64,000 bases of DNA, from the NCBI GenBank assembly GCA_044238145.1, contig JBIIDT010000002.1, forward strand, positions 62,001-126,000. The letters are read 5' to 3'. The DNA is from QWPN01 sp044238145. GTDB lineage: Bacteria; Planctomycetota; Planctomycetia; Pirellulales; UBA1268. The notes beneath the pieces are model-generated. The model was not told where the DNA came from, made no database searches, and worked only from the letters and a program-made list of their open reading frames with translations. Shown here piece by piece: positions 26,223-34,009 of this stretch. Position 1 is the stretch's first letter. Each line of letters opens with the position of its first letter. The position numbers and the translations under genes are program-made.

Positions 26223-27001
26223 TCGCTGCGGGTCCGGCGGGTCGTCGGGCGGGGCTGGAGGAGGCGGGCCACCCGCGTCGGGCGGCCGAGCAGGTGGGCC
26301 AGGTAGGTGGTCATGATGCCGCGCACCTCCCCTTCGACGGCCGCCGGCAGTTGGAGGTCGCGCCAGGTGTCGCCGCCGCCAGCGAGCAGTCGCAGGGCGG
26401 CGATCGCGTCGGGCGAGACGGAGACGACGGCCCGCTTCCCGGTCCGGCAACGGCCGCACAGGCAGCCGCCGGCGAGCATCCCGAAGAACGTGCGGCCCGT
26501 GCCGGGCAGCGGCCGTTGGCACTCCGCGCAGGCCAGCAGCGCCGGCGCGTGGCCGGTGAGCCCGAGGAAGGTGAGTTCCGTGGCCACCAGCAGGGCGGCG
26601 ATGTGTGCGGCCGGCTCATCGAGTCCTGACAATTCCCGGAGGGTGGCGTGCGCGCGGTCGAACAGTTCCGGCTGCGGGTCGACGTCGGCGGTGAGCGCGT
26701 CGAGCAACTCGGCGACGTGCATGCCGCCGAGAAACGCCCTGTAGCTGCCGCCGACCCGGAACCGGTTCTCCAGGCAGGCCTCGGTGAGCAGGTCGAGGCC
26801 GCCCGAGGACTTGCGGAGGACGAGTACCTGACAGGAGGAAAGCAGGTCAAGGGCGCCGTCGAACCCGCTTTTCGGCCGCCACGCCCCCTTTGCCAGAGCC
26901 CGCACCTTGCCGAACTCACGGCAATACAGGGTGACCACGCTGCTGGTCTCGCCGAACGGCACCGTGCGGATGACGATCGCGCGGGTCTTTTCAGCGGTCA
27001 T
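26219..27001 (-). CDS. recO: DNA repair protein RecO
   Basis: 260 residues. RecO helps RecR load RecA on single-stranded DNA coated with SSB. The N-terminal OB fold (ETSSVVTLYCREFGKVRALAKGAWRP, over two strands) is followed by a helical domain and a zinc-binding region with CAEC and CGRC about 30 residues apart. The start overlaps the end of the upstream corC-like gene by 11 bases, and the stop overlaps the BamD-like start. The phoH, 7TM-HD, ybeY and recO association is also known from Firmicutes. Confidence 0.93.
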   Translation of the reverse strand: MTAEKTRAIVIRTVPFGETSSVVTLYCREFGKVRALAKGAWRPKSGFDGALDLLSSCQVLVLRKSSGGLDLLTEACLENRFRVGGSYRAFLGGMHVAELLDALTADVDPQPELFDRAHATLRELSGLDEPAAHIAALLVATELTFLGLTGHAPALLACAECQRPLPGTGRTFFGMLAGGCLCGRCRTGKRAVVSVSPDAIAALRLLAGGGDTWRDLQLPAAVEGEVRGIMTTYLAHLLGRPTRVARLLQPRPTTRRTRSE

Positions 27002-28277
27002 GGCGGCGCGGGCTCCCGAGCCGTTCGACCCGCACCAGGTCGATGCGGCGACGGGTCGCGGCCAGCACCTCGAGCCGGGCGTCGTGGGACTCGATCGTCT
27101 CGCCCACCTCGGGGATGCGGCCGAACTGATGGAACACGAAGCCGCCGATCGTGTCGAAATCCTCCTCGTCGGGCAAGGCCAGGCCCAGCCGGTCGTTGAC
27201 CGTGGCGACGCGCACCGTCGCCAGCGCCTCGCAGGCGTCGCCCGAGAGCATGCGGACTCCGTCCGTGAACGCCTCGTCGTGCTCGTCGGCGATCTCGCCG
27301 ACGATCTCCTCGAGGGCGTCCTCGATCGTCACCAGGCCGCTCACGCCCCCGAACTCGTCGGTCACGACCGCGAGATGGGTGCGGCCGCGCTGGAACTCGC
27401 GGAGCAGTTTCTGCACGCTCATCGACTCGGGCACGAACCACGGCGGCCGGAGGAGCGGCCGGATGGCGTGCGGGCCGTCCGCCGCGGCACCCGCCAACCG
27501 CGAGAGCACGTCGCGGATGTGCAGCACGCCCACGATGTCGTCGGGCGACCGTTCCCAGACCGGCAGCCGGGTGTGGCCGCTCTCGGCGGCGAGACGGATC
27601 GCCTCCTCCCACGGCACGGAGACGGGAATCGACACCATCCGGGTGCGGGGCGTCATGATCGCCGCCACCCGGACGCCGTCGAGGGCGATCACGCCGCGGA
27701 TCATGTCGCGGGCGGCACCCTGCAGGCTGCCCTCGCGGTGGGCCTCGTCGACGACCAGTCGCAGTTCCTCGTGGGGCCGGTCGGCTTCGGCGGCGGTGCC
27801 GCGGCGGCCGGCGACGCGGCCCAGCACCGCGGCGGCTCGGCCGAGATGGTGGACGACCGGACCGATGAGGCCGACGACCGGCCGCCAGACGGTCCACGTG
27901 GCGACGACGATCCACGGTCCCGCGAATCGCACGAGCAACAGCGGCAGCACCACGAGCAGGAGCCAGGAGAGCAGGATCCACCCCGCCACGGCGGAGGCCT
28001 CGACCGCCGGTGACCGGCCGGCGGACACCAGCCCCCCGAAGGCCAGGAGCGTGGCCGCCACGGCCGAGCAGACCACGACCGTCGCCGCCACGAAGGCGAT
28101 CACCTCGCTGGCCGCGACGATCTCGTCGTACCGCTGGGGCTTGCCGCGGCGGCGGCAGAGATCCTGGATCACCTGCCGGCGGGCGCCGCGGACGGCCCGC
28201 GCCTGCACGGCGGCCAGGCTCGCCACGCAGAGCAGGGCCACCCCCGACTCGAGGCCGACGTTCTGTGGCAGGCTCAT
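26991..28277 (-). CDS. CorC/HlyC family CNNM-type membrane protein with CBS domains
   Basis: 428 residues. The N-terminal DUF21/CNNM membrane part has about 3-4 hydrophobic segments (FVAATVVVCSAVAATLLAF; WILLSWLLLVVLPLLLV). Two CBS domains follow (IMTPRTRMVSIP; GVLHIRDVL; VVTDEFGGVSGLVTIEDALEEIVGEI in pieces), and a C-terminal CorC_HlyC domain. Relatives are tied to magnesium and cobalt efflux or resistance. The ATG at 28277 overlaps the ybeY stop as ATGA. Transport function is inferred from family. Confidence 0.92.
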   Translation of the reverse strand: MSLPQNVGLESGVALLCVASLAAVQARAVRGARRQVIQDLCRRRGKPQRYDEIVAASEVIAFVAATVVVCSAVAATLLAFGGLVSAGRSPAVEASAVAGWILLSWLLLVVLPLLLVRFAGPWIVVATWTVWRPVVGLIGPVVHHLGRAAAVLGRVAGRRGTAAEADRPHEELRLVVDEAHREGSLQGAARDMIRGVIALDGVRVAAIMTPRTRMVSIPVSVPWEEAIRLAAESGHTRLPVWERSPDDIVGVLHIRDVLSRLAGAAADGPHAIRPLLRPPWFVPESMSVQKLLREFQRGRTHLAVVTDEFGGVSGLVTIEDALEEIVGEIADEHDEAFTDGVRMLSGDACEALATVRVATVNDRLGLALPDEEDFDTIGGFVFHQFGRIPEVGETIESHDARLEVLAATRRRIDLVRVERLGSPRRHDR

Positions 28278-28786
28278 CGTCCGCTCCTGCGGGCCGGCGG
28301 CGGCGTCGGCAGGCCGGCCGCGCGGAGGAGCACCCGCTCGCGGGCCCGCATGGCCCGCCGGTCGGCAGGGGCGTGGTCGTCGTAGCCGGCGAGGTGCAGC
28401 AGGCCGTGCACGACGTAGTAGGCCACCTCGTGCCGCGGCTGCCAGCCGACCTCGCGGGCGACGCGGCGGGCCGTCTCGGCGCTGACGGCGATGTCGCCCC
28501 GCAGGCCGTCGCGCGGGCCGTCGTCGGAGAGATCGAAGGTGATCACGTCCGTGGGGCCGGGGATGCCGAGCCACTCCTCGTGCAGCCGCGCCATCCGCCG
28601 GTCACCGACGAGGAGGACGGCGATCTCCGCCCGCGTCACGCCCTCCCGGGCGAGCGCCCGACGGACCACGCGGCCGAGCCACGTCGCGGACACGGCCACT
28701 GCCCGCTGGCGGTCGAGGACCTGCACGTCGATGGCGGTGGCCTCTCCGGGTCGCGGGCCACGGGGCCGCCGGGGCGGGACGGCCAC
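28274..28786 (-). CDS. ybeY: Endoribonuclease YbeY
   Basis: 170 residues. A zinc-dependent RNase needed for 16S rRNA 3'-end maturation and ribosome quality control. The metal motif HGLLHLAGYDDHAPADRRAM holds the three His of the H-x3-H-x5-D-x-H pattern, here with one extra Asp, and TDVITFDLSDD is also typical. GTG 28786 is used: it overlaps the preceding TAG by one base (TAGTG) and gives the family length. It is translation-coupled to both neighbours. Confidence 0.92.
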   Translation of the reverse strand: MAVPPRRPRGPRPGEATAIDVQVLDRQRAVAVSATWLGRVVRRALAREGVTRAEIAVLLVGDRRMARLHEEWLGIPGPTDVITFDLSDDGPRDGLRGDIAVSAETARRVAREVGWQPRHEVAYYVVHGLLHLAGYDDHAPADRRAMRARERVLLRAAGLPTPPPARRSGR

Positions 28787-31185
28787 TATGCGGTCCTCTG
28801 GTCGGGATACTTGACGCGGCCGTGGTAGACGGCCGTCAGGCTCTTGACGAGGCTCTGCTCGATGATGCCGAGTTCCTCGAGCGTGAGCCCGCAGTCGTCG
28901 AACTGCCCGTCGAGCAGCCGCTTCATCGCCAGGTCGTGCACCAGGCTCGCGATCCGGGCGGGCGTCGGCTCGGTGAGCGTGCGGCTGGCGCTCTCGACGG
29001 CGTCGGTCAGCATCAGCACCGCCGATTCCCGCGTGCTCGGCTTCGGGCCGGGATAGCGGTAGGTCTGCTCGTCGACCTCCTCGCCGTGGGGATCGTTCTG
29101 CGACCGCTCGGTGGCCCGCCGGTAGAAGTACTCGACGAGCGTCGTGCCGTGGTGCTCGGCGATCAGGTCGACGATCGGCTGCGGCAGGCCGTACTGCCGG
29201 GCGAGCTCCACGCCCTCCTTGACATGGGCCACGATGATCAGCGTGCTCATCGCGGGCACGAGCGACTCGTGCCGGTTTTCCTGCCCCTGGTTCTCCACGA
29301 AGTACAAGGGCTTGAGCATCTTGCCGACGTCGTGGAAGTAGGCCCCGACACGGACGAGCAGGCCGCGGGCACCGATCGCCTCGGCGGCCGCCTCGCCGAG
29401 GCTGGCGACGTTGATCGAGTGGTTGTAGGTGCCCGGCGCGCGGCGGACGAGTTCCTGGAGGAGCGGGTGGGCCACGTCGCCCACCTCGAGGAGGCTCAGG
29501 TCGGTGAGCACGCCGAACCACTTCTCGATGAAGGGCAGCAGGCCGGTCATGAGGAACCCAGCGAGCACCGTCCAGGCCCCGATCCGCGCGGCCTCCGAGA
29601 GGAGCTGGAGATCGAGGGAGCCGCCGTCGAGGACGAGCGACCGGCCCGCGAGCAGGTTCGCGCCGAGGCAGGTGAGCAAGGCGACGCCTCCCGCCCACAG
29701 ACCGACGTAGATCAGCTTGCTGCGACTGCGGAGCCGCCCCATCCAAAAGACCATCGCCGCCGCGGGCGCCGCCAGGGTGACGTAGTCGGCGAGGCCCTGG
29801 CCGAGCCCGACGATGACCACGAGCGCCACCTGGGCCGTCAGCAGGAGCGCCAGGTCCTCGTCGTAGGCGATGGCCACGGTCATGGCGAAGAGCAACAGCG
29901 GCACCACCTCGGCCTGCCAGGACTCGCCGGCCACGAGCGTGCACAGGAGCACCGTGACCACCGCCAGGGCGAGCAGCGTGGCGACGTGGCCGAAGTCCGC
30001 GAGCACGTCGCGGTGATGGAGGTGGATGTAGGAGCCGGCGAGGGCGAACATCGCCAGGAACAGGCCCAGGGTCGCGAGGGCGCGGGCGGCGGATTGGCGG
30101 GCGTCCTCGAGGCGGAGGAACTCGCCGTGCTCCCGCTCGAGCAGCAGCAGGCTCTCCGCCGAGAGGGGACGGCCGGCCTCGGCGAGCAGGTCGTCGGCGG
30201 CGTAGCGGACGAACTGCTGCGGCGTCTTCTCCACGGCCTCGCGCTTGGCCCGGTCGGTCGCCTCGCGGTCGATCTCCAGCGACCCGGAGAGCCGCGGCTC
30301 GATCCAGGAGAACAGGCGGTCGGAGAACGGCCCCTCGCCGAGTTCCTCCTCGAAGCGGTCCTTGAGCCGGAGCTTGGCCTCGCGGAGCTGGACGTCGAAC
30401 ACCTGCACCCGGGACAATTCGGCGGGATTGCCCAGCGGATGCACGTCGATCTCGGTCTGGCTGCCCTCGTCGATGCCGTGCTGGATCTTCTCGAGCACGC
30501 CCTTGCGCTCCACCTCGGCGAAGGCGTGGTCGATCGCCTTCTCCACCTCGGTGAGCTTCTCCTTGGTGTCGATCCGGGCGCGGAACCGCTGGAAGGCCTG
30601 CTCGGCCTCGGCCACGAGTTTGCGGCGGGCGGTGGCGGCGGGGTCGGCGTCGGCCGCCGGATCGGCGGGCTTGTCGCCGGGCGGCTCGGGGGCGACCGGA
30701 GGCTCCGGCGTTGCGGCCGCTGGGGCCGGCAGGGCGTCGAGCGCGGCGACGGCATCGGGGGCGAACTCGAGCCATGCCTTGCGGGAGACGGCGGCGAGGG
30801 CCTCGGCGGCGGCGATCTCGGCGACGCGGGTCTTGAGGCCGTCGCGGAGCCTCACGATCGGCGCCTTGTCCTGGGCGTAGACGACCGGCACGAGGGCGGC
30901 GGCGCGATCCTGGGCGGTCCGCGTCCGCTCGGGATCGGGCTTCTCGAAGGGCACGCGGGCGACGATCCCGCGCGGCGGCACCATGCCGGGCCGGAACGGA
31001 AACGGCTCCGCCCAGCCACGGACGACGACGAGCAGCACGAGGGCCGCCACCAGGCAGACAGCGAGGCGGACGAGCACGTCGGCCCGCGAGACCCGCTCCC
31101 AGAGCAGGCTCCAGAAGCCGTGCGGGGCGTCGATCTGCGATCCGCGCCGGATGCGGCGCCGCGGGTTGGGGGTGGTGGTGGGCAT
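28786..31185 (-). CDS. 7TM-HD (PgpH/YqfF-type) membrane phosphohydrolase
   Basis: 799 residues. A basic N-terminus and first membrane helix (about 37-55) are followed by a large extracytoplasmic domain (about 70-380) with long helical, charged stretches. About seven membrane segments (about 385-575) precede a cytoplasmic HDc domain with YNHSINVASLGEAAAEAIG and the HD pair in GAYFHDVGKM; a later HHGTTLVEYFYRRA belongs to the same site. PgpH homologues degrade cyclic di-AMP. The operon position beside phoH and ybeY is the same as in Firmicutes. Substrate not shown by sequence. Confidence 0.9.
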   Translation of the reverse strand: MPTTTPNPRRRIRRGSQIDAPHGFWSLLWERVSRADVLVRLAVCLVAALVLLVVVRGWAEPFPFRPGMVPPRGIVARVPFEKPDPERTRTAQDRAAALVPVVYAQDKAPIVRLRDGLKTRVAEIAAAEALAAVSRKAWLEFAPDAVAALDALPAPAAATPEPPVAPEPPGDKPADPAADADPAATARRKLVAEAEQAFQRFRARIDTKEKLTEVEKAIDHAFAEVERKGVLEKIQHGIDEGSQTEIDVHPLGNPAELSRVQVFDVQLREAKLRLKDRFEEELGEGPFSDRLFSWIEPRLSGSLEIDREATDRAKREAVEKTPQQFVRYAADDLLAEAGRPLSAESLLLLEREHGEFLRLEDARQSAARALATLGLFLAMFALAGSYIHLHHRDVLADFGHVATLLALAVVTVLLCTLVAGESWQAEVVPLLLFAMTVAIAYDEDLALLLTAQVALVVIVGLGQGLADYVTLAAPAAAMVFWMGRLRSRSKLIYVGLWAGGVALLTCLGANLLAGRSLVLDGGSLDLQLLSEAARIGAWTVLAGFLMTGLLPFIEKWFGVLTDLSLLEVGDVAHPLLQELVRRAPGTYNHSINVASLGEAAAEAIGARGLLVRVGAYFHDVGKMLKPLYFVENQGQENRHESLVPAMSTLIIVAHVKEGVELARQYGLPQPIVDLIAEHHGTTLVEYFYRRATERSQNDPHGEEVDEQTYRYPGPKPSTRESAVLMLTDAVESASRTLTEPTPARIASLVHDLAMKRLLDGQFDDCGLTLEELGIIEQSLVKSLTAVYHGRVKYPDQRTA

Positions 31186-31189
31186 GGCG

Positions 31190-32119
31190 TCAGTGGTCGT
31201 AGGCCTCGACGATCCGTTGCACCAGCGCGTGCCGGACGATGTCGGCGCCGCCGAGGGCGACGTGGCCGCACCCCGGCACGCTCAGCAGACGCCGCATGGC
31301 GTCGACGAGGCCGCTGGTCCGGTCGGCGGGGAGGTCGATCTGCGTGGTGTCACCCGAGATCACCATCTTCGAGCCGTGGCCCAGTCGCGTGAGGAACATC
31401 TTCATCTGGGAGACGGTCGTGTTCTGGGCCTCGTCGAGGATGATGAAGGCGTTGTTGAGCGTACGGCCGCGCATGTAGGCCAGCGGGATCATCTCCACGA
31501 CGTCCTGCTCGGTGAGCCGCTTGAGGACGTCGTAGTCCATCATCTCGCGCATCGCATCCATCAGCGGGCGCAGGTAGGGGTTGATCTTGGCCTGCAGGTC
31601 GCCGGGCAGGTAGCCGAGGCTCTCGCCCGCCTCCACGGCGGGCCGCACGAGCACGATCTTCCTGACCTGCTCGGCCCGCAACGCGGAGACGGCCATCGCC
31701 ACTGCGAGGAACGTCTTGCCGCTGCCGGCGGGGCCCGTGCAGAGCACCACGTCGTGGTCGCGAATCGCCTGCACGTAGGCCGCCTGCCCGGCGGACTTGG
31801 GCGTGAACTGCTTCCCCGGCCGCGCCACCTCGATCGGGTCGTGCCGCGGCGGCGGCGTCTCGCCGGTAGCCACGGCGAGCAGCCGGGCGACCTCGTCGGG
31901 CTCGACCGCGCCGCGGTCACGGGCGATGCGATCGAGTTCCTCGAAGATCTCGGCCGCCCGGAGGACGGCCGGCTCCTCCCCCTCGATCTGGATCGCATCC
32001 TCGCGGGCCGACACGCCGACCCCGAGCGCGGAGCGGATCCGGCGGAGGTGCTGGTCTCGGGGACCGAAGATGGCGACGAGCCGCTTCGAGTCGACGACCG
32101 CGATGGACGTGCGGGGCAT
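31190..32119 (-). CDS. PhoH-like ATPase (YbeZ type)
   Basis: 309 residues. The N-terminal KH-like part (LVAIFGPRDQHLRRIRSALG) is followed by the PhoH P-loop domain: Walker A GPAGSGKTFLAV, then RPAVEAGESLGYLPGDL, and Walker B FIILDEAQNTT. YbeZ proteins partner with YbeY in RNA metabolism. ATG 32119 matches the family start; ATG 32191 is an in-frame alternative whose first codons lie over a TATATT box, so it is less likely. Four bases separate it from the 7TM-HD gene. Confidence 0.93.
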   Translation of the reverse strand: MPRTSIAVVDSKRLVAIFGPRDQHLRRIRSALGVGVSAREDAIQIEGEEPAVLRAAEIFEELDRIARDRGAVEPDEVARLLAVATGETPPPRHDPIEVARPGKQFTPKSAGQAAYVQAIRDHDVVLCTGPAGSGKTFLAVAMAVSALRAEQVRKIVLVRPAVEAGESLGYLPGDLQAKINPYLRPLMDAMREMMDYDVLKRLTEQDVVEMIPLAYMRGRTLNNAFIILDEAQNTTVSQMKMFLTRLGHGSKMVISGDTTQIDLPADRTSGLVDAMRRLLSVPGCGHVALGGADIVRHALVQRIVEAYDH

Positions 32120-32179
32120 CAAAGCCCGTCGGCCGCTGGTGCCGCCGACGGTCTCGGGGGAACGAAACCTCTGTCTATG

Positions 32180-32185
32180 AATATA
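32180..32185 (-). promoter_or_regulatory. Possible -10 box upstream of phoH
   Basis: On the minus strand TATATT stands in the 100-bp gap between cdsA and phoH, about 60 bp upstream of ATG 32119. No -35 box was found at 16-18 bp. It is the only AT-rich patch in the gap and could make phoH and the downstream genes a separate transcript. Confidence 0.25.
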
Positions 32186-32250
32186 CCTCATGCCCGACCG
32201 CCCCCCCGGGAGCCTCAAACGTGCGTTTTCGCTGCTGAAAACCGAGGTGA

Positions 32251-32291
32251 GGGGTCGGCGAAAGCTCGAGGAGCCTATGGCCGCCGCGGCC
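32251..32291 (-). repeat. Dispersed element B, copy 2
   Basis: 41 bp, 38 of 41 identical to 6768-6808. It directly abuts the cdsA stop codon. The hairpin here reads GGCCG-CCG-CGGCC: the loop differs from copy 1 and the stem is retained. It shares the 9-base head GGGTCGGCG with element A. Confidence 0.7.
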
Positions 32292-33242
32292 TTACCCCGC
32301 CACCCACAAGAGCCAGGCCACGGGGGCGGCGAGGAGCAGCGCGTCCACGAGGTCGAGCACGCCGCCGAGCCCGCCGAGCGAAGTGCCCGAGTCCTTGGCA
32401 CCGAGATCGCGCTTAACGAGCGATTCGGCCAGGTCGCCGAGCATGCCCGCGGCGCCGACGAGGATGCCGTAGGCGAGCCAGCCGCCCCAGGGCCGCCCCG
32501 CCGTCGGCCAGGGGATCCACTGGAACACGAGCCAGGCGACGGCCACCGCGGTGGCGAGCGATGCCGCGGCGCCCTCCCAGGTCTTGCCCGGGCTGAGCAA
32601 GGGTGCCATGCGGTGCCGGCCGACGAGCGAGCCGACCACGTAGGCGGCGATGTCGCCGGCCTTGACGACGGCCACCAGGCTGACGAGCGGGAGCATGCCG
32701 AGCGGTTCCACGGCGCCGTCCGGGCCGCGGCGATCGAGGAGCCGCAGGCCGACGAGGAACGCCAGCGGGAGGCCGAGACCGACGGCCGCGGCCGCACCGG
32801 CCGCGGCGCGGCTGAGCACCTGTTCCCCGGGGCGATACCGGGCGACGCCCTCGACGAAGCAGGCGGCGACGGCCGCCATGCAGGCCGCGGCGACCCAGCC
32901 CAACGTCGCCGGCGACGCGCCGGCGGTGCCGGCGCCGGCCGCGGCCGCCATCACGATGCCGAGCGTGCCGGTGACGACGAGCGGATCGGCGACCGGGCGG
33001 CCGGCGGCCGCGAGGAGGGCGGAGAGTTCCCGGGCGCCGATCGCGGCCAGCAGGAAGGCGACGGGCAGGAGCCACCAGGCCGGGCGCGCGGCCCACAGCG
33101 CCGTGGCATCCGCCCAGGCGAGCGCCGCGAAGGCGGCGACGACGATCGCGGCCATGGCGGCCCGCTTCCCGAACGCGTTGCGGGCCGTGCGCCGGGCCGA
33201 CGCGTGGGCATCCTGTTCCGGCGGTGAGGTCGAGTCGCTCAC
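32292..33242 (-). CDS. cdsA: Phosphatidate cytidylyltransferase
   Basis: 316 residues with about 8 membrane segments. Makes CDP-diacylglycerol, the phospholipid precursor. The C-terminal signature region reads ESLVKRDLGAKDSGTSLGG followed by LGGVLDLVDALL. The Lys-Asp pair is kept, but the consensus HGG and DR become LGG and DL. The GTG at 33242 overlaps the uppS stop (GTGA). Following uppS as here is a common bacterial arrangement. The family call is firm, with altered signature residues. Confidence 0.9.
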   Translation of the reverse strand: MSDSTSPPEQDAHASARRTARNAFGKRAAMAAIVVAAFAALAWADATALWAARPAWWLLPVAFLLAAIGARELSALLAAAGRPVADPLVVTGTLGIVMAAAAGAGTAGASPATLGWVAAACMAAVAACFVEGVARYRPGEQVLSRAAAGAAAAVGLGLPLAFLVGLRLLDRRGPDGAVEPLGMLPLVSLVAVVKAGDIAAYVVGSLVGRHRMAPLLSPGKTWEGAAASLATAVAVAWLVFQWIPWPTAGRPWGGWLAYGILVGAAGMLGDLAESLVKRDLGAKDSGTSLGGLGGVLDLVDALLLAAPVAWLLWVAG

Positions 33243-34009
33243 GAGCAGGACAGGCCTCCAAACCGGCGGTCGCGGCGGGCGAAGGCGGCGATGGCCGCGT
33301 CGAGGTCCGCCTCCTTGAAGTCGGGCCAGGCCACGTCGGTGACCCACAGTTCGGCGTAGCTGATCTGCCACAGCAGGAAGTTGCTGATCCGCATCTCGCC
33401 GGCGGTGCGGATGAGGAGGTCCGGGTCGGGCATGCCCGCCGTGTCGAGCCGGGCGGAGAACGCCTCCTCGTCGATCGCGGCGGGATCGAGCCGTCCCGCG
33501 ACGGCCTCGGCGGCGATCCGCCGGGCGGCGTCGATGATCTCGCCCCGCGCGCCGTAATTGATGGCCAGGCACAGCCGCATGCCGTCGTTGGCGGCGCACA
33601 TCGCGACGGTTCGGTCGAGTTCCGCGAGCGTCGTGTCGGGGATTCCCTCCCGCCGACCGATCATCGCCATTCGGATCCGTTCCCGCATGAGGAGCGGCCG
33701 CTCCTCGATCATGTACTGCTCGAGGAGGTGCATGAGGAATTGCAGTTCGGACTCGGGCCGCCGCCAGTTCTCGCTCGACAGGCAGTAGAGCGTCAGTTGT
33801 CCGACGCCCAGTCTCGCGCAGTGCTCGGTGATCCGCCGGACGCTGTCGACGCCGTGGCGGTGCCCCTCGATGCGGGGCAGGCCGCGCTTCTGGGCCCAGC
33901 GGCCGTTGCCATCCATGATGATGGCGATGTGCCGCGGCGGGCCGCCGTCGTGGCCTTTCGCCGCAGGCTTCACGTCGTGGCCGGCGTCCGGGATGTGGGC
34001 TTGGGGCAT
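33239..34009 (-). CDS. uppS: Isoprenyl (undecaprenyl) diphosphate synthase
   Basis: 256 residues. Builds the long cis-polyprenyl diphosphate used as lipid carrier for envelope polymers. Motifs: HIAIIMDGNGRWAQKRGLPR with the catalytic Asp, GVDSVRRI, LYCLSSENWRRP, LAINYGARGEI, and the C-terminal PDLLIRTAGEMRISNFLLWQ split over the signature. ATG 34009 overlaps purA by 40 bp. GTG 33973 would instead overlap the purA stop by four bases (GTGA), the usual junction in this operon, and is a serious alternative. The C-terminal stop overlaps cdsA. Confidence 0.94.
   Translation of the reverse strand: MPQAHIPDAGHDVKPAAKGHDGGPPRHIAIIMDGNGRWAQKRGLPRIEGHRHGVDSVRRITEHCARLGVGQLTLYCLSSENWRRPESELQFLMHLLEQYMIEERPLLMRERIRMAMIGRREGIPDTTLAELDRTVAMCAANDGMRLCLAINYGARGEIIDAARRIAAEAVAGRLDPAAIDEEAFSARLDTAGMPDPDLLIRTAGEMRISNFLLWQISYAELWVTDVAWPDFKEADLDAAIAAFARRDRRFGGLSCS

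Noticed and set aside
28822..31392. An 856-codon plus-strand open frame opposite the 7TM-HD gene
   Set aside because: Antisense shadow with no ribosome site and no motif; the minus-strand frame has the HD motif and membrane helices.
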